Source: Enterovibrio sp045679545 (GTDB lineage Bacteria; Pseudomonadota; Gammaproteobacteria; Enterobacterales; Vibrionaceae). From it: 64,000 nt of DNA. Shown piece after piece: positions 27,588-36,958 of this stretch. The stretch covers positions 496,001 through 560,000 of the forward strand of contig NZ_CP166195.1 of NCBI RefSeq assembly GCF_045679545.1, written 5' to 3'. How positions within the stretch are numbered: the stretch's first letter is position 1; each line of letters starts with the position of its first letter. The translations under genes and the position numbers were made by a program. The notes beneath the pieces are model-generated. The model did not search any database, had not been told where the DNA came from, and saw nothing but the letters and a program-made list of their open reading frames with translations.

Positions 27588-28775
27588 TCAGGCAATGCGT
27601 TCAAAACCCGCTTGCAGATCAGCAATCAAATCTTCAACGTCTTCCAAGCCAATATGCACACGTACTAGCGTACCTTCAAAATCAACAGGCCCAGCGGGTC
27701 GAATGGCATTGAGCTCTTCGGGCTGATTCGCCAGAATCAAAGATTCATACCCACCCCACGAATACGCCATGCTGAAATGCGTGAAGTTATCCAAATACGC
27801 AGCGATTTGTTCATCAGTCAGCTTCTTGTTCAACACGAATGAGAACAAACCACAGCTTCCAGAAAAATCGCGCAGATAGTTTTCATGCCCTATTGCTTCA
27901 GGCAAGGCAGGATGATTCACTCGCGCCACGTCAGGGTGACCACTTAGCCATGTCGCCACCGCAATGCTGCTCTCGTGATGTTGCTTAAGACGAATACCTA
28001 ACGTGCGAAGGCCACGAGATGCCATGTAGGCTGTATCGGCATCAACCATTTGTCCCATCAAGTAGGAACGTTCACGAAGACGTTCCCAACAACGTGCATT
28101 CGCTACCGCGGTTCCAATCATGGCATCAGAATGCCCCACGATATATTTCGTGCCCGCTTGAATAGAAATATCAATATCGTGCTCGAACGCGTTAAACAAA
28201 ATACCCGCCGCCCAGGTGTTATCAATCATGATCACCACATCTGGGTTAACTGCACGAACAGCGCTGACAATCGCGGGAATATTTGGCACTTCCATGGTGA
28301 TGGAGTTAGGCACTTCCAAAAATACCACCGAGGTGTTTGGCGTCATCAGCGTTGCTACATCTGCACCACGCATGGGGTCGTAATAAGTGGTCGATATACC
28401 CATGTCAGCCAATATCGTGTTGCAAAAACCCTGAGTCGGCTCATAAGCGCCACCTGTCATCAGTACGTGATCGCCGGCCTTAACGAATGAGAGCATACTG
28501 TTGGCTATCGCCGCTGCACCACAAGGATACAAGACGCAACCCGCCCCCCCTTCTAACTCTGTCATGGCATCTTGAAATGCAAAGTGGGTCAAGGTACCGC
28601 GACGACCATAAAACAGCCCTCGTTCGCCCCGCTGCTTGGTGGCGGATTTCTTTTGCTCAACTGACTCAAAAACAATCGACGAAGCACGTTGAATCACGCT
28701 GTTAACACTGCCGTGGCAATATTGTTTCTTCCTTCCTGCTGACACTAATTTAGTGTTCAGTTTTTCTGATGACAT
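27588..28775 (-). CDS. metC: Cystathionine beta-lyase
   Basis: PLP-dependent enzyme cleaving cystathionine to homocysteine, pyruvate and ammonia in methionine synthesis, cytoplasmic. The 395 residues are of usual length. Features: FYGRRGTLTHFAFQDAMTEL with the tyrosine and arginine that contact PLP phosphate of the partner subunit, LYPCGAAAIANSML, MIDNTWAAG with the Asp that holds the pyridine nitrogen, and SIQAGTKYIVGHSDAM with Lys210 as the Schiff-base lysine. SITMEV is the substrate-region motif typical of MetC rather than MetB. GGGAGA precedes the ATG. No MetJ box was obvious upstream. Monocistronic. Confidence 0.93.
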   Translation of the reverse strand: MSSEKLNTKLVSAGRKKQYCHGSVNSVIQRASSIVFESVEQKKSATKQRGERGLFYGRRGTLTHFAFQDAMTELEGGAGCVLYPCGAAAIANSMLSFVKAGDHVLMTGGAYEPTQGFCNTILADMGISTTYYDPMRGADVATLMTPNTSVVFLEVPNSITMEVPNIPAIVSAVRAVNPDVVIMIDNTWAAGILFNAFEHDIDISIQAGTKYIVGHSDAMIGTAVANARCWERLRERSYLMGQMVDADTAYMASRGLRTLGIRLKQHHESSIAVATWLSGHPDVARVNHPALPEAIGHENYLRDFSGSCGLFSFVLNKKLTDEQIAAYLDNFTHFSMAYSWGGYESLILANQPEELNAIRPAGPVDFEGTLVRVHIGLEDVEDLIADLQAGFERIA

Positions 28776-29054
28776 GAAATCTCCCTTTCAACCAAGCCCA
28801 GCTTCGTTTTGCGAGCTCAGTACAACCAATATTCCTGCTAACCCCAAAGGTTACCGTAGAACTTTGTATTTTGCAGCGCCTAATCATCACGTTGAAAAAA
28901 GCGCATCGTGATTTTTCTCGCCACACGAACAAAAAAACCATTACACCCAAATCACAAGTTGGTGTATTCACGGGCGAATCATGCAGCCAGCCAAGCGCAA
29001 AAGAGACACACTGTACTATAGTTAGGACATACTTATATTAAGGTGATATTTGCA

Positions 29055-29930
29055 ATGAGATCAGTCAGTAAACGTCAGCTCGCCTCAATAACTTTATGGC
29101 ATATTGCCCTACTTATTGCATCTATAATTTGGCTAGCCACGGCGCTATCCGCCCAAGCAGCAACGAAACTTGATGGGTCTGAACCCCTAGTGTTTGGCAT
29201 TGTGCCACAACAGTCTTCTGCCAAGCTCATTCGTGATTGGAGCCCAGTGATAAAACAAGTCAGTGAGCTATCTGGCCTGCAAATTCGCTTCGCAACCGCC
29301 CCCAATATTCCTGAATTTGAAAAGCGGCTAGCGGCTGGTCAGTACCATCTGGCTTACATGAACCCTTACCACTTTACTGTGTTTAATCAATCTCCGGGCT
29401 ACCAAGCCATCGCCCACGTGAAAGATAAGCGGATCAGAGGCATTTTAGTCACCAGCAAGCACTCCAACACTACCTCGCTGAAAGACTTGGACGGTAAAAA
29501 TGTCGCCTTTCCCGCGCCTGCTGCGTTTGCAGCGACTTTGTTAACACAAGCAGCCCTAAAAAATGAAGGCGTCACGTTTAAGCCTTACTATGTGGGCTCT
29601 CACGATTCAGCCTACTTGGCCGTTGCCGATGGTTTGTTTGATGCGGGCGGTGGCATTATTCGTACATTGGGCGCAACGCCAGAGAATACAAAAAAGAAAC
29701 TCAACGTCCTTTTCACCACCGAAGGGTTCACACCGCATGCAGTTGCCACGCACCCCTCGCTTTCCGATGACACCAAGAAACGTCTGCAAGCTGCGTTTGT
29801 TGCTCTCGCTGATAACCCCGAAGGAAAAGCTGCACTAAAAACCCTCAATATGAAGGGGTTTCAATCTGCGACCGATGCAGACTGGGATGATGTTCGAGCG
29901 CTTAATATTTCTGTCATTAACCCTGACTAG
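29055..29930 (+). CDS. PhnD-like periplasmic binding protein
   Basis: A 291-residue exported protein of the phosphate/phosphite/phosphonate ABC-type binding family. The signal peptide ends near ALSAQAATK. Typical motifs are LVFGIVPQQSSAKLIRDWSP, AGQYHLAYMNPYHFTVFN and VAFPAPAAFAATLLTQAALK. No ABC transporter permease or ATPase is adjacent. Instead a membrane hybrid kinase gene begins about 20 bases downstream, so it probably serves as the sensing subunit of that kinase, as TorT does for TorS. The ATG at 29055 has AAGGTG upstream; a GTG at 29043 is the alternative. The ligand is unknown. Confidence 0.88.
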   Translation: MRSVSKRQLASITLWHIALLIASIIWLATALSAQAATKLDGSEPLVFGIVPQQSSAKLIRDWSPVIKQVSELSGLQIRFATAPNIPEFEKRLAAGQYHLAYMNPYHFTVFNQSPGYQAIAHVKDKRIRGILVTSKHSNTTSLKDLDGKNVAFPAPAAFAATLLTQAALKNEGVTFKPYYVGSHDSAYLAVADGLFDAGGGIIRTLGATPENTKKKLNVLFTTEGFTPHAVATHPSLSDDTKKRLQAAFVALADNPEGKAALKTLNMKGFQSATDADWDDVRALNISVINPD

Positions 29931-29951
29931 AAAGAAAAAGGGGCATAATTG

Positions 29952-32588
29952 ATGACGTTTCGCCTCAAAACCATATTAGGCATCGCACTGATCGAAGTGG
30001 TGTTACTGGCCATTCTCATTGCCTCGGGTATCGGCTGGCTTCGTGACTCCAATGAACAACAAATCATCGCCAACGGTGAGCGTTTGTCTGACACCTTTGC
30101 CATTGCCGTTCGAGATGCCATTATCTCCACTGACTTGGCGAATCTCCGCGCCTTCAGCAAAGAGGCCACAAGCAACCGCGACATCGCTTACATTCGTATA
30201 TTCAATGATCAAGGCCAACTGTTGGCACAATCATCAAGCGTTTCAGACGACACCCATATTCCTAATTACAACCAACTTCCTTCTGAAACCAAAGATGGCA
30301 TTTATGATATCCGTGCTGACATCAAAATTGACCAATGGAAAGTCGGACAGATTGAACTGGGGCTAGACGTCAGAGCGTTTAGCCAGCTGATCCAAGACGC
30401 GCAGAAATACGCCGTCTCATTGGCATTGCTTGAAATGGTGCTGGTCGCATTATTCTCACTTGGATTTGGCTCACTGCTTACCAAGCAACTGCTTCAACTG
30501 CAACATGGCGCATTGGAAATTCAACAAAAGGGCCCTGGTATTTCAGTGCCTGTGAAGGGTAACGATGAGGTCGCACAGGTTGCCCGAGCGTTTAACAATA
30601 TGTCCGTGACGCTGGCAAAAACCTATGAAGAACTCTCTCACGAAAAGAATCGGTACAAACAGCTAGCCGTGCAGAATAAATTACTCGCGGACATCGTCGA
30701 ACAGTCGCATGAAGCCTATTTGATCACTGATTTGAACGGCCATATTTCCAGAACCAACAAAGCATTGAACGAATTGATTGGCTATGAAGAAGACGAGATT
30801 GTCGATAAATACGCTCAAACACTGCTATTTGGTGAGCATGCTGACGTTGAGGCGGCGTATGACATCGCTGACGCCATGGAAATTGGTGCAATCATTACCA
30901 TCACGGCGAAATGCCTAACCAAAACTCACAAAACAATATGGGCTGAAATCAGTGCCTTTCCTATTCTCAACAGCGCAGGAACAATAGACCGTTACGCGCT
31001 GATTGTTCGCGACATTAGCGAACGTCACCATTTTGAACAAAAGCTCAAACAAGCCGTCGCATCCGCAGAATTGGCCAACAAGTCGAAATCTGAATTTCTC
31101 GCCAATATGAGCCACGAGATACGTACCCCCATGAACGGCATTATCGGCATGTCTGAAATGCTAAAAGAGTCTTCTTTAACGCGTGAACAGCAAAGTTTCG
31201 CTTCCATCATCAACGGCTCTGCAAAAGATTTACTTCAGCTCATCAATGACATTCTGGATTTTTCAAAATTAGAAGCAGGTAAACTCTCTCTCAACAGCGC
31301 CCCCTTTTCTGTTCGGGAACTGGTAGAAAGTACCGCCACGCTATGTTCTATCAACGCAACGAAGAAAGAACTATCGGTGGTCATTGATATTCCCCCTGAG
31401 CTCACCACTGACGTTATCGGAGACGAACTCCGGTTACGTCAAATCATGCATAATCTACTTGGCAATGCAGTCAAATTTACGGAACACGGATACATCAAAA
31501 TACTCATTCGAGGCGAGCCCGCAGAGCGAGGCGGTTATCTTAAATTTACGTTCTGTATTGAAGACACGGGCATTGGCATTCCCCAGAGTAAACTCGGTGA
31601 TGTCACCAAGGCATTTGAACAGGTTGATGGCTCAACCACGCGACGTTACGAAGGGACTGGGCTAGGACTGTCCATCACGCAAAGCCTACTTAAGCTGTTT
31701 GACAGTAAGTTAGACATCTCATCACAAGAAGGTAAAGGCAGCCGATTTTCGTTCACCATCACCTTGGCAGCCCCTAAAGCAAGCGACGCTGGCCAAGGTG
31801 TGTTGTCGGGTAAGAATATCGCCATTGTTAATGCCGATCCCCTGCACCGCGCTATTCTGGACCGATACTTTGCATATTGGCAGGGAGAGATTACGTATCT
31901 CACCTCGATTGAAGACATTGCACATACCCAGAAGCAGTTCGATGTTGCTGTCGCACTGCTGTCCATCGACAGCGAGTGGCAAACGACTCAGGTGTGTCCC
32001 GTTATTGGCGTCGTTCCCGAAACCAAGCAGTTAGAAATGGCAGCGAATCATTCCGAAGCACACTTCATCGCCAAGCCTCTCCGCATGTTGCAGTTACTCT
32101 CAGAATTGCAGTATGTGTTGAAAGAAACGCTCTCTGAATCGCCAAACTTATTACAAGGCAACGTGCTGCCAATGCTTCCTGAATCACTACAAACCTTGTC
32201 GATCATTGTGGTGGATGATATTGAGTACAACCGAGATGTGCTGCGTCTTTACCTTGCGGATATCGCAGACAATATTGAATTCTTTGCCGATGGCAGAGAC
32301 GCCATTGCGCGATACAAACAAAACCTTTTCGATATTTTGATCACTGATGTGTCCATGCCGCACATGGATGGCTACGAAATCACCCATCAAATTCGCGCTT
32401 TTGAACAAGATCATAAAGTAGCGCCAATGTTCATTATTGGCCTATCCGCACATGCCAGTTCAGAAGATCATACGCGTGCAATTCAAGCTGGGATGAATGC
32501 GTATTTAACCAAACCTATCAATCGATCAGATCTGATCCAAACATTGAGTGATGCCGCAGACCAACGAGCATCCATACACAGCCATTAA
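29952..32588 (+). CDS. Membrane hybrid sensor histidine kinase
   Basis: An 878-residue inner-membrane kinase. A first membrane helix at about 5-25 and a second near 155-180 enclose a periplasmic sensor of about 130 residues. Then come HAMP (VPVKGNDEVAQVARAFNNM), PAS (VEQSHEAYLITDLNGHISR), a HisKA domain with His388 in MSHEIRTPMNG, an ATPase with MHNLLGNAVKFTE, EDTGIGI and GTGLGLSIT, a degenerate receiver-like domain lacking the phospho-acceptor Asp, and a final intact receiver (LITDVSMPHMDGYE, YLTKPINR). There is no HPt domain, so a separate phosphotransfer protein is needed. It follows the PhnD-like gene by about 20 bases; the two probably form one sensor unit. GGGGC precedes the ATG. Confidence 0.93.
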   Translation: MTFRLKTILGIALIEVVLLAILIASGIGWLRDSNEQQIIANGERLSDTFAIAVRDAIISTDLANLRAFSKEATSNRDIAYIRIFNDQGQLLAQSSSVSDDTHIPNYNQLPSETKDGIYDIRADIKIDQWKVGQIELGLDVRAFSQLIQDAQKYAVSLALLEMVLVALFSLGFGSLLTKQLLQLQHGALEIQQKGPGISVPVKGNDEVAQVARAFNNMSVTLAKTYEELSHEKNRYKQLAVQNKLLADIVEQSHEAYLITDLNGHISRTNKALNELIGYEEDEIVDKYAQTLLFGEHADVEAAYDIADAMEIGAIITITAKCLTKTHKTIWAEISAFPILNSAGTIDRYALIVRDISERHHFEQKLKQAVASAELANKSKSEFLANMSHEIRTPMNGIIGMSEMLKESSLTREQQSFASIINGSAKDLLQLINDILDFSKLEAGKLSLNSAPFSVRELVESTATLCSINATKKELSVVIDIPPELTTDVIGDELRLRQIMHNLLGNAVKFTEHGYIKILIRGEPAERGGYLKFTFCIEDTGIGIPQSKLGDVTKAFEQVDGSTTRRYEGTGLGLSITQSLLKLFDSKLDISSQEGKGSRFSFTITLAAPKASDAGQGVLSGKNIAIVNADPLHRAILDRYFAYWQGEITYLTSIEDIAHTQKQFDVAVALLSIDSEWQTTQVCPVIGVVPETKQLEMAANHSEAHFIAKPLRMLQLLSELQYVLKETLSESPNLLQGNVLPMLPESLQTLSIIVVDDIEYNRDVLRLYLADIADNIEFFADGRDAIARYKQNLFDILITDVSMPHMDGYEITHQIRAFEQDHKVAPMFIIGLSAHASSEDHTRAIQAGMNAYLTKPINRSDLIQTLSDAADQRASIHSH

Positions 32589-32610
32589 GTGCCGCTATGA
32601 CGGTAAAAAA

Positions 32611-32640
32611 CGCGGGAACTTTTGTGTATCCCGCGCTTTT
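32611..32640 (+). terminator. Terminator of the PhnD-like/kinase operon
   Basis: CGCGGGA and TCCCGCG enclose an 11-base loop, followed by C and four T. It may also serve scrK on the other strand, where an A-rich stretch on the left gives a U tract. Confidence 0.75.
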
Positions 32641-32687
32641 GTGAGCGTTTATCGATAAAGCTGTTGCTTGCTGCATGGCATGGCAAT

Positions 32688-33626
32688 CTAGCCGGCAATA
32701 AAGGCCTCTAAACTGGTCAAGTCTGGCAATGCCGTCATTGCGCCTTTTTTCGTTGTCGCCAACGCGCCACAGGCATTTGCCCAAATCACCGCTTTTTTCG
32801 CTGTTTCAGGGTTAGCAAGTAACTGGGGTTCTGACGATTGTTCTTTGGCGAGATAAGCCAGCAATCCTCCTACAAAGGCATCTCCTGCACCTGTGGTGTC
32901 GATAGGTTTTACCACTTTACCTGTGATCAGTGTTTGTCGGTCACCTTGCACCAACAATGCCCCTTTCGCCCCTTGAGTGACCAAAATTAACGGGTTGCCT
33001 AACGTGGCCACCTCTTTCAGCGCGGATTGAAAATCTGGTTTTTGAGTCAAAAATAGCAGCTCATCATCAGAAAATTTCACCACGTCAGCCATGGCAACTG
33101 CGCGCATCACAGTTGGGATAATCTCGCTTTGGTCTTGCCACACTTCTTCACGAAGATTGGGATCAAAGCTAACAAAACCACCTGCCGCTTTGATCGCTTC
33201 CATTGCCATAAACGTGCTGCTTCGGCTTGGTTCATTCGCCAATGAAATCGAGCAAGTATGCAGCCACTCACCAGCAGAAAACGTCGGGATATCTTCCGGC
33301 ATCATAAATTGGTCAGCGCTGGGTTTCACCATAAAGGTAAAACTACGCTCGCCATTGGCATCCAGATCCACCACCACGGTAGACGTGCGCTTGTCCTGAT
33401 CCAGCACGAGATAATCAATGCCCACGCTTTCTTGTTTTAGTGTGTCAGCAAGAAAACGACCAAACGGGTCATCGCCAACACGCCCAAAGAAGCCCACATC
33501 ACCACCAAGGCGTGATACCGCCACAGCCACATTCGCTGGCGCACCGCCGGGGCATTTTAGGTATGTCATCTCAGTATCAGGGATCAAATCTACTACCGCG
33601 TCGCCAGTCAACCACACTTTACTCAT
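32688..33626 (-). CDS. scrK: Fructokinase (PfkB family)
   Basis: Phosphorylates the fructose released from sucrose-6-phosphate, feeding fructose-6-phosphate to glycolysis. The 312-residue ribokinase-fold protein shows the N-terminal GDAVVDLIPD, the substrate-binding GGAPANVAVAVSRLGG, and the catalytic DTTGAGDAFVGGLLAYL with the base Asp. The ATG at 33626 (MSKVWLTGD) was chosen by homology; longer versions lack a ribosome binding site. Third gene of the minus-strand scrB-scrA-scrK cluster, after a 133-base gap that could hold an internal promoter. Confidence 0.93.
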   Translation of the reverse strand: MSKVWLTGDAVVDLIPDTEMTYLKCPGGAPANVAVAVSRLGGDVGFFGRVGDDPFGRFLADTLKQESVGIDYLVLDQDKRTSTVVVDLDANGERSFTFMVKPSADQFMMPEDIPTFSAGEWLHTCSISLANEPSRSSTFMAMEAIKAAGGFVSFDPNLREEVWQDQSEIIPTVMRAVAMADVVKFSDDELLFLTQKPDFQSALKEVATLGNPLILVTQGAKGALLVQGDRQTLITGKVVKPIDTTGAGDAFVGGLLAYLAKEQSSEPQLLANPETAKKAVIWANACGALATTKKGAMTALPDLTSLEAFIAG

Positions 33627-33759
33627 TGAATACGTTCCCATAAAAACATGTTCTAAAATCATAGACCGCATTCAAGCGGTCTATTCAAGCACGACTTAGC
33701 CTTTTCGTAAAAAGGCTGCCTTATCAAAAACAAGCGTTTTGCAGGCGATAAACGACGGG

Positions 33760-35148
33760 TTAACCTTGTGCAGTCTGCACTGGATTGTTGATGCGCGTAA
33801 GAACAAACGATGTACAGAACGCTGAAGCAATTACCGCAAGGTACATAAGTAAATCCATCACCGAACTGGTGTAAAGCAACATGCCAGGGATGAAAGTAAT
33901 CCCCATACCCGACGCGCTCACATTGAAAATATACGCCACCATACCGCCGACAGAACCACCGATCATACCCATAAGGAAGGCTTTACCGTATTGCAGGTTC
34001 ACACCGAACAACAGAGGCTCGGTAATACCAAACAAGGTTGAAACCGACGCACTATAGGCATTCGCTTTTTTCACTTTGTTTTTAAGCAGCGTCGCAATCG
34101 CAATGGCGGCACCAAACTGACCAGCCATAGACGCTGTGATCAATGGGTTAAGCGGATTTGAACCCGTTTCATTCAACAAGCCGATTTCAATCACGCCCAG
34201 CGCATGATGCAAACCAGAGATAGTGATGACTTGTTGCAATGCGCCCACCAGCATGTAGCCAATACCAAATGGCAAATCTAGACCAAGCACGACCAACTGA
34301 GTGGACTGATGCTCCACGGCTTGAAGCATTGGCCCAACGATAAATATAATGACACTGATAGCGATCAAAATGGTCAGAAACGGCGTGATAACCAGATCCA
34401 TAACTGCAGGTACGACGCGGCGTAAACGCTGTTCTAACCACGCGACAAACCAACCTGCAAAAATCGCCGGCAATACCGTACCCTGATACCCCACCAGCGG
34501 AATCGTGAAACCAAAAACGCTGACAGACATCGGATCTACATGACCACCCGCCACTGCCCAAGCGTTGGGTAATTGAGGGGCAACCATCATCAAGCCGACC
34601 ACAATACCGAGTACCGGATTGCCACCAAATCGTTTAACCGCAGAATAGGCAATCAGGACCGGCAAGAAGGCAAATGCTGTGTCTGTCAGCATACTGAACA
34701 AGGCCAAACCATTGTCAGTGAACGGCACCCCTAATTGCAGCATGAGCCCGCGAAGACCCATCAACAAGCCCGTAGTAACAAGCACAGGGATTAACGGGAT
34801 AAGAATGTCGGCAAAGGTACGCACCACTTTCTGCATCACCGTCATATTTGCGTAAGCATCTTGTTTGAAGTCACCAGATGATTCACCCGAATCGTCGCTT
34901 TTACCTAGAAGCTGGCTGACTTCGGCATAAACGTGGCTTACCTTGCCTGTACCAATAATAAATTGGTGTTGGCCTGACTGCGCAAAATAGCCGCTAATTT
35001 CTGTGATGCCTTTGGCGGCATCCACATCCACCTTCTCAGGATCAACCAACACAATGCGCAAACGCGTGGCGCAGTGCTCAGCATTTTTTATGTTGTCTTT
35101 GCCGCCGACAGAAGCGATGATCTTCTCGGCTACGGAGATATAGTCCAT
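33760..35148 (-). CDS. scrA: Sucrose-specific PTS enzyme IIBC
   Basis: Inner-membrane phosphotransferase that takes up sucrose and phosphorylates it to sucrose-6-phosphate. The 462 residues contain an N-terminal IIB domain with Cys26 in NAEHCATRLRI, which carries the phosphate, then a IIC domain of about ten membrane segments with GGNPVLGIVVGLMMVAPQLP and the GITEPLLFGVNL motif of the glucose-superfamily PTS. There is no IIA domain, so a glucose-type IIA must supply the phosphate in trans. It starts eight bases after the scrB stop. Specificity for sucrose rests on its neighbours scrB, scrK and scrR. Confidence 0.93.
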   Translation of the reverse strand: MDYISVAEKIIASVGGKDNIKNAEHCATRLRIVLVDPEKVDVDAAKGITEISGYFAQSGQHQFIIGTGKVSHVYAEVSQLLGKSDDSGESSGDFKQDAYANMTVMQKVVRTFADILIPLIPVLVTTGLLMGLRGLMLQLGVPFTDNGLALFSMLTDTAFAFLPVLIAYSAVKRFGGNPVLGIVVGLMMVAPQLPNAWAVAGGHVDPMSVSVFGFTIPLVGYQGTVLPAIFAGWFVAWLEQRLRRVVPAVMDLVITPFLTILIAISVIIFIVGPMLQAVEHQSTQLVVLGLDLPFGIGYMLVGALQQVITISGLHHALGVIEIGLLNETGSNPLNPLITASMAGQFGAAIAIATLLKNKVKKANAYSASVSTLFGITEPLLFGVNLQYGKAFLMGMIGGSVGGMVAYIFNVSASGMGITFIPGMLLYTSSVMDLLMYLAVIASAFCTSFVLTRINNPVQTAQG

Positions 35149-35156
35149 GATTATTC

Positions 35157-36734
35157 CTATGATTCTCTGGTTGGTTCCGTGTGTAAATCCAGCTGAACAA
35201 GCGCCTCTGCGGTTATCGGGGCTGTGTTCACTGAAGGAGAAATTTCGAATGCATTGAAGCGGTAGTGAATATTCGACGTCGAATGCAGTTCAATCTGGCT
35301 GCGAGGCGATTGCGGAAAAACCCGTGCTGTAAACGCAAGCCGGCCGCCATCAATAAATATCTCCGCAATACTGCCGTCAATCAGCACATCGATTTCCAGC
35401 GTTTCACCCACTGGATAAAACACACTGCGCTGCTCGCCCCACTGCTTTGCAAAGCGCGAAGACATACCACTGCGATCGAGCGTGATGCGGTTTTCATCCG
35501 CATCGATGATGAGATCTAGTGATTCGTGTGCAGTCGCCAACAAACTCAGTGTGGTAAGGCGCTGCACGCCATCTAGCGTTAGTGTGAAGCGATAACGGTT
35601 TAGGATATCTGCTGCCAATGCCTTCATGCCTGAACCCATGCCTTCACCTTGCTGATGTTCAGCGTAAAGTGCTTGAATGGCGTCAACGGGCCGCTGGCAA
35701 AGCTGATTGTCCTGAATGGTCAGTGCTCTTGGGAACGTTAGGCAGTTGCTCCAACCTTCACGATCACTCGGGTAATCGGGGTCACCACATCCCGCCCATG
35801 CAGACAAAATACGTTCGCCAAAAGGATGGTTATCCATGGTTTGTGCCGCATAGAAATCAAAGCCGCGGTCCAGCTCCTGCATCACCTCAACATCAAAAGT
35901 TAGCGTGCGCCAATCTGCTCGACCCAAGCAATACACCACGTTGAATTCATTGCGGAAGCGTTCGCCTTGTGGCGCGACACCTTGTGGCGAAAACACCAGC
36001 ACATCACGTCCATCCAGTTCAAAGAAATCCGGGCATTCCCACATGTAGCCGCCAATGATGTCATCGTCGTTTGTAAAACGGACGTCCAACTCTCCCATTA
36101 GCTCCCATGCCATGGCATCGTCACTGCGATAAACCAAGACGCAGCCTTTTTCTTGCTCGGTCTGCGCGCCAAGCAACATGCGATATTCATTGCCAACTGC
36201 GAAGACTTTCGGGTCTCGAACATGTCCGCTGTAACCTGCAGGCACCGCTGGGATCAGTGGGTTTTTGTCGCTTTTAGTCACCACGCCATCTTTGGAAAGG
36301 GTTGCTACACACTGTGTCGCGTCACGAATATCGTTTTCGTATTTCAGGTTGCCCGTGAAATAGAGCAAGCATTCTTGCTCACCGTTTTCTTGCGTTACAC
36401 AGTAAGCCGCACCCGAGTACACACCGCGAGCGTCGTAAGCGGTATCTGGGGTCATTGCGAGTGTGGGTGAAGACCAGTTCACTAAATCGTCAGATTTCAC
36501 ATGTGCCCAATGCTTCATTCCGTGAGCAATACCAAACGGATACCATTGGTAAAACAGGTGGTACTCATTGTTGAAAAAACAGAATCCATTCGGGTCGTTC
36601 AACAGCCCAGCCACCGGAGAAATATGGTAGCGAGGACGCCAGTGGCTTGATGCCACTTCATGTTGGTATTCATCGAATATCGACCATGTCGCTTTAGTCA
36701 GCGCAACATACTTCGGGTCGGACAGTAGTTTCAA
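35157..36734 (-). CDS. scrB: Sucrose-6-phosphate hydrolase (GH32)
   Basis: Cytoplasmic glycoside hydrolase of family 32 that splits sucrose-6-phosphate into glucose-6-phosphate and fructose. Catalytic motifs are present: LLNDPNGF (nucleophile Asp), RDPKVF (transition-state stabiliser) and WECPDFF (acid/base Glu). I propose the TTG at 36734, with TTTTGGAGACC just upstream, giving 525 residues. The frame could be extended to 36818, but the added 28 residues (MLLMLSVKTCRKLAIC and so on) do not resemble the family and overlap the promoter region. First gene of the scrBAK cluster and divergent from scrR. Confidence 0.92.
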   Translation of the reverse strand: MKLLSDPKYVALTKATWSIFDEYQHEVASSHWRPRYHISPVAGLLNDPNGFCFFNNEYHLFYQWYPFGIAHGMKHWAHVKSDDLVNWSSPTLAMTPDTAYDARGVYSGAAYCVTQENGEQECLLYFTGNLKYENDIRDATQCVATLSKDGVVTKSDKNPLIPAVPAGYSGHVRDPKVFAVGNEYRMLLGAQTEQEKGCVLVYRSDDAMAWELMGELDVRFTNDDDIIGGYMWECPDFFELDGRDVLVFSPQGVAPQGERFRNEFNVVYCLGRADWRTLTFDVEVMQELDRGFDFYAAQTMDNHPFGERILSAWAGCGDPDYPSDREGWSNCLTFPRALTIQDNQLCQRPVDAIQALYAEHQQGEGMGSGMKALAADILNRYRFTLTLDGVQRLTTLSLLATAHESLDLIIDADENRITLDRSGMSSRFAKQWGEQRSVFYPVGETLEIDVLIDGSIAEIFIDGGRLAFTARVFPQSPRSQIELHSTSNIHYRFNAFEISPSVNTAPITAEALVQLDLHTEPTRES

Positions 36735-36872
36735 AACAAGGTCTCCAAAAAGTGTTGTCTCCTTCGCGGAGCAGATCGCAAGCTTACGGCAGGTTTTTAC
36801 TGACAGCATCAGTAACAACTGCTTTCAGAGGTTCTTTGTTTTGGTTTCGCTAAGAGAGGATTGGAACTGTGA

Positions 36873-36895
36873 TGTAACAAATAATTTTTGTTACA
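36873..36895. promoter_or_regulatory. Palindrome between scrB and scrR, candidate ScrR operator
   Basis: TGTAACAAA and TTTGTTACA form a perfect inverted repeat with a 5-base centre (TAATT), 64 bases before the scrR ATG and between the divergent scrB and scrR. A LacI-type repressor would be expected to bind such a palindrome and control both directions. The odd 23-bp geometry is less usual for this family, whose operators are normally centred on a CG step. Confidence 0.5.
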
Positions 36896-36958
36896 TTTTG
36901 GTCTACAATGTCGGTGGCTTTCCATCAGAAAAGTTCAATATATGAGCGGGTAACAAGA

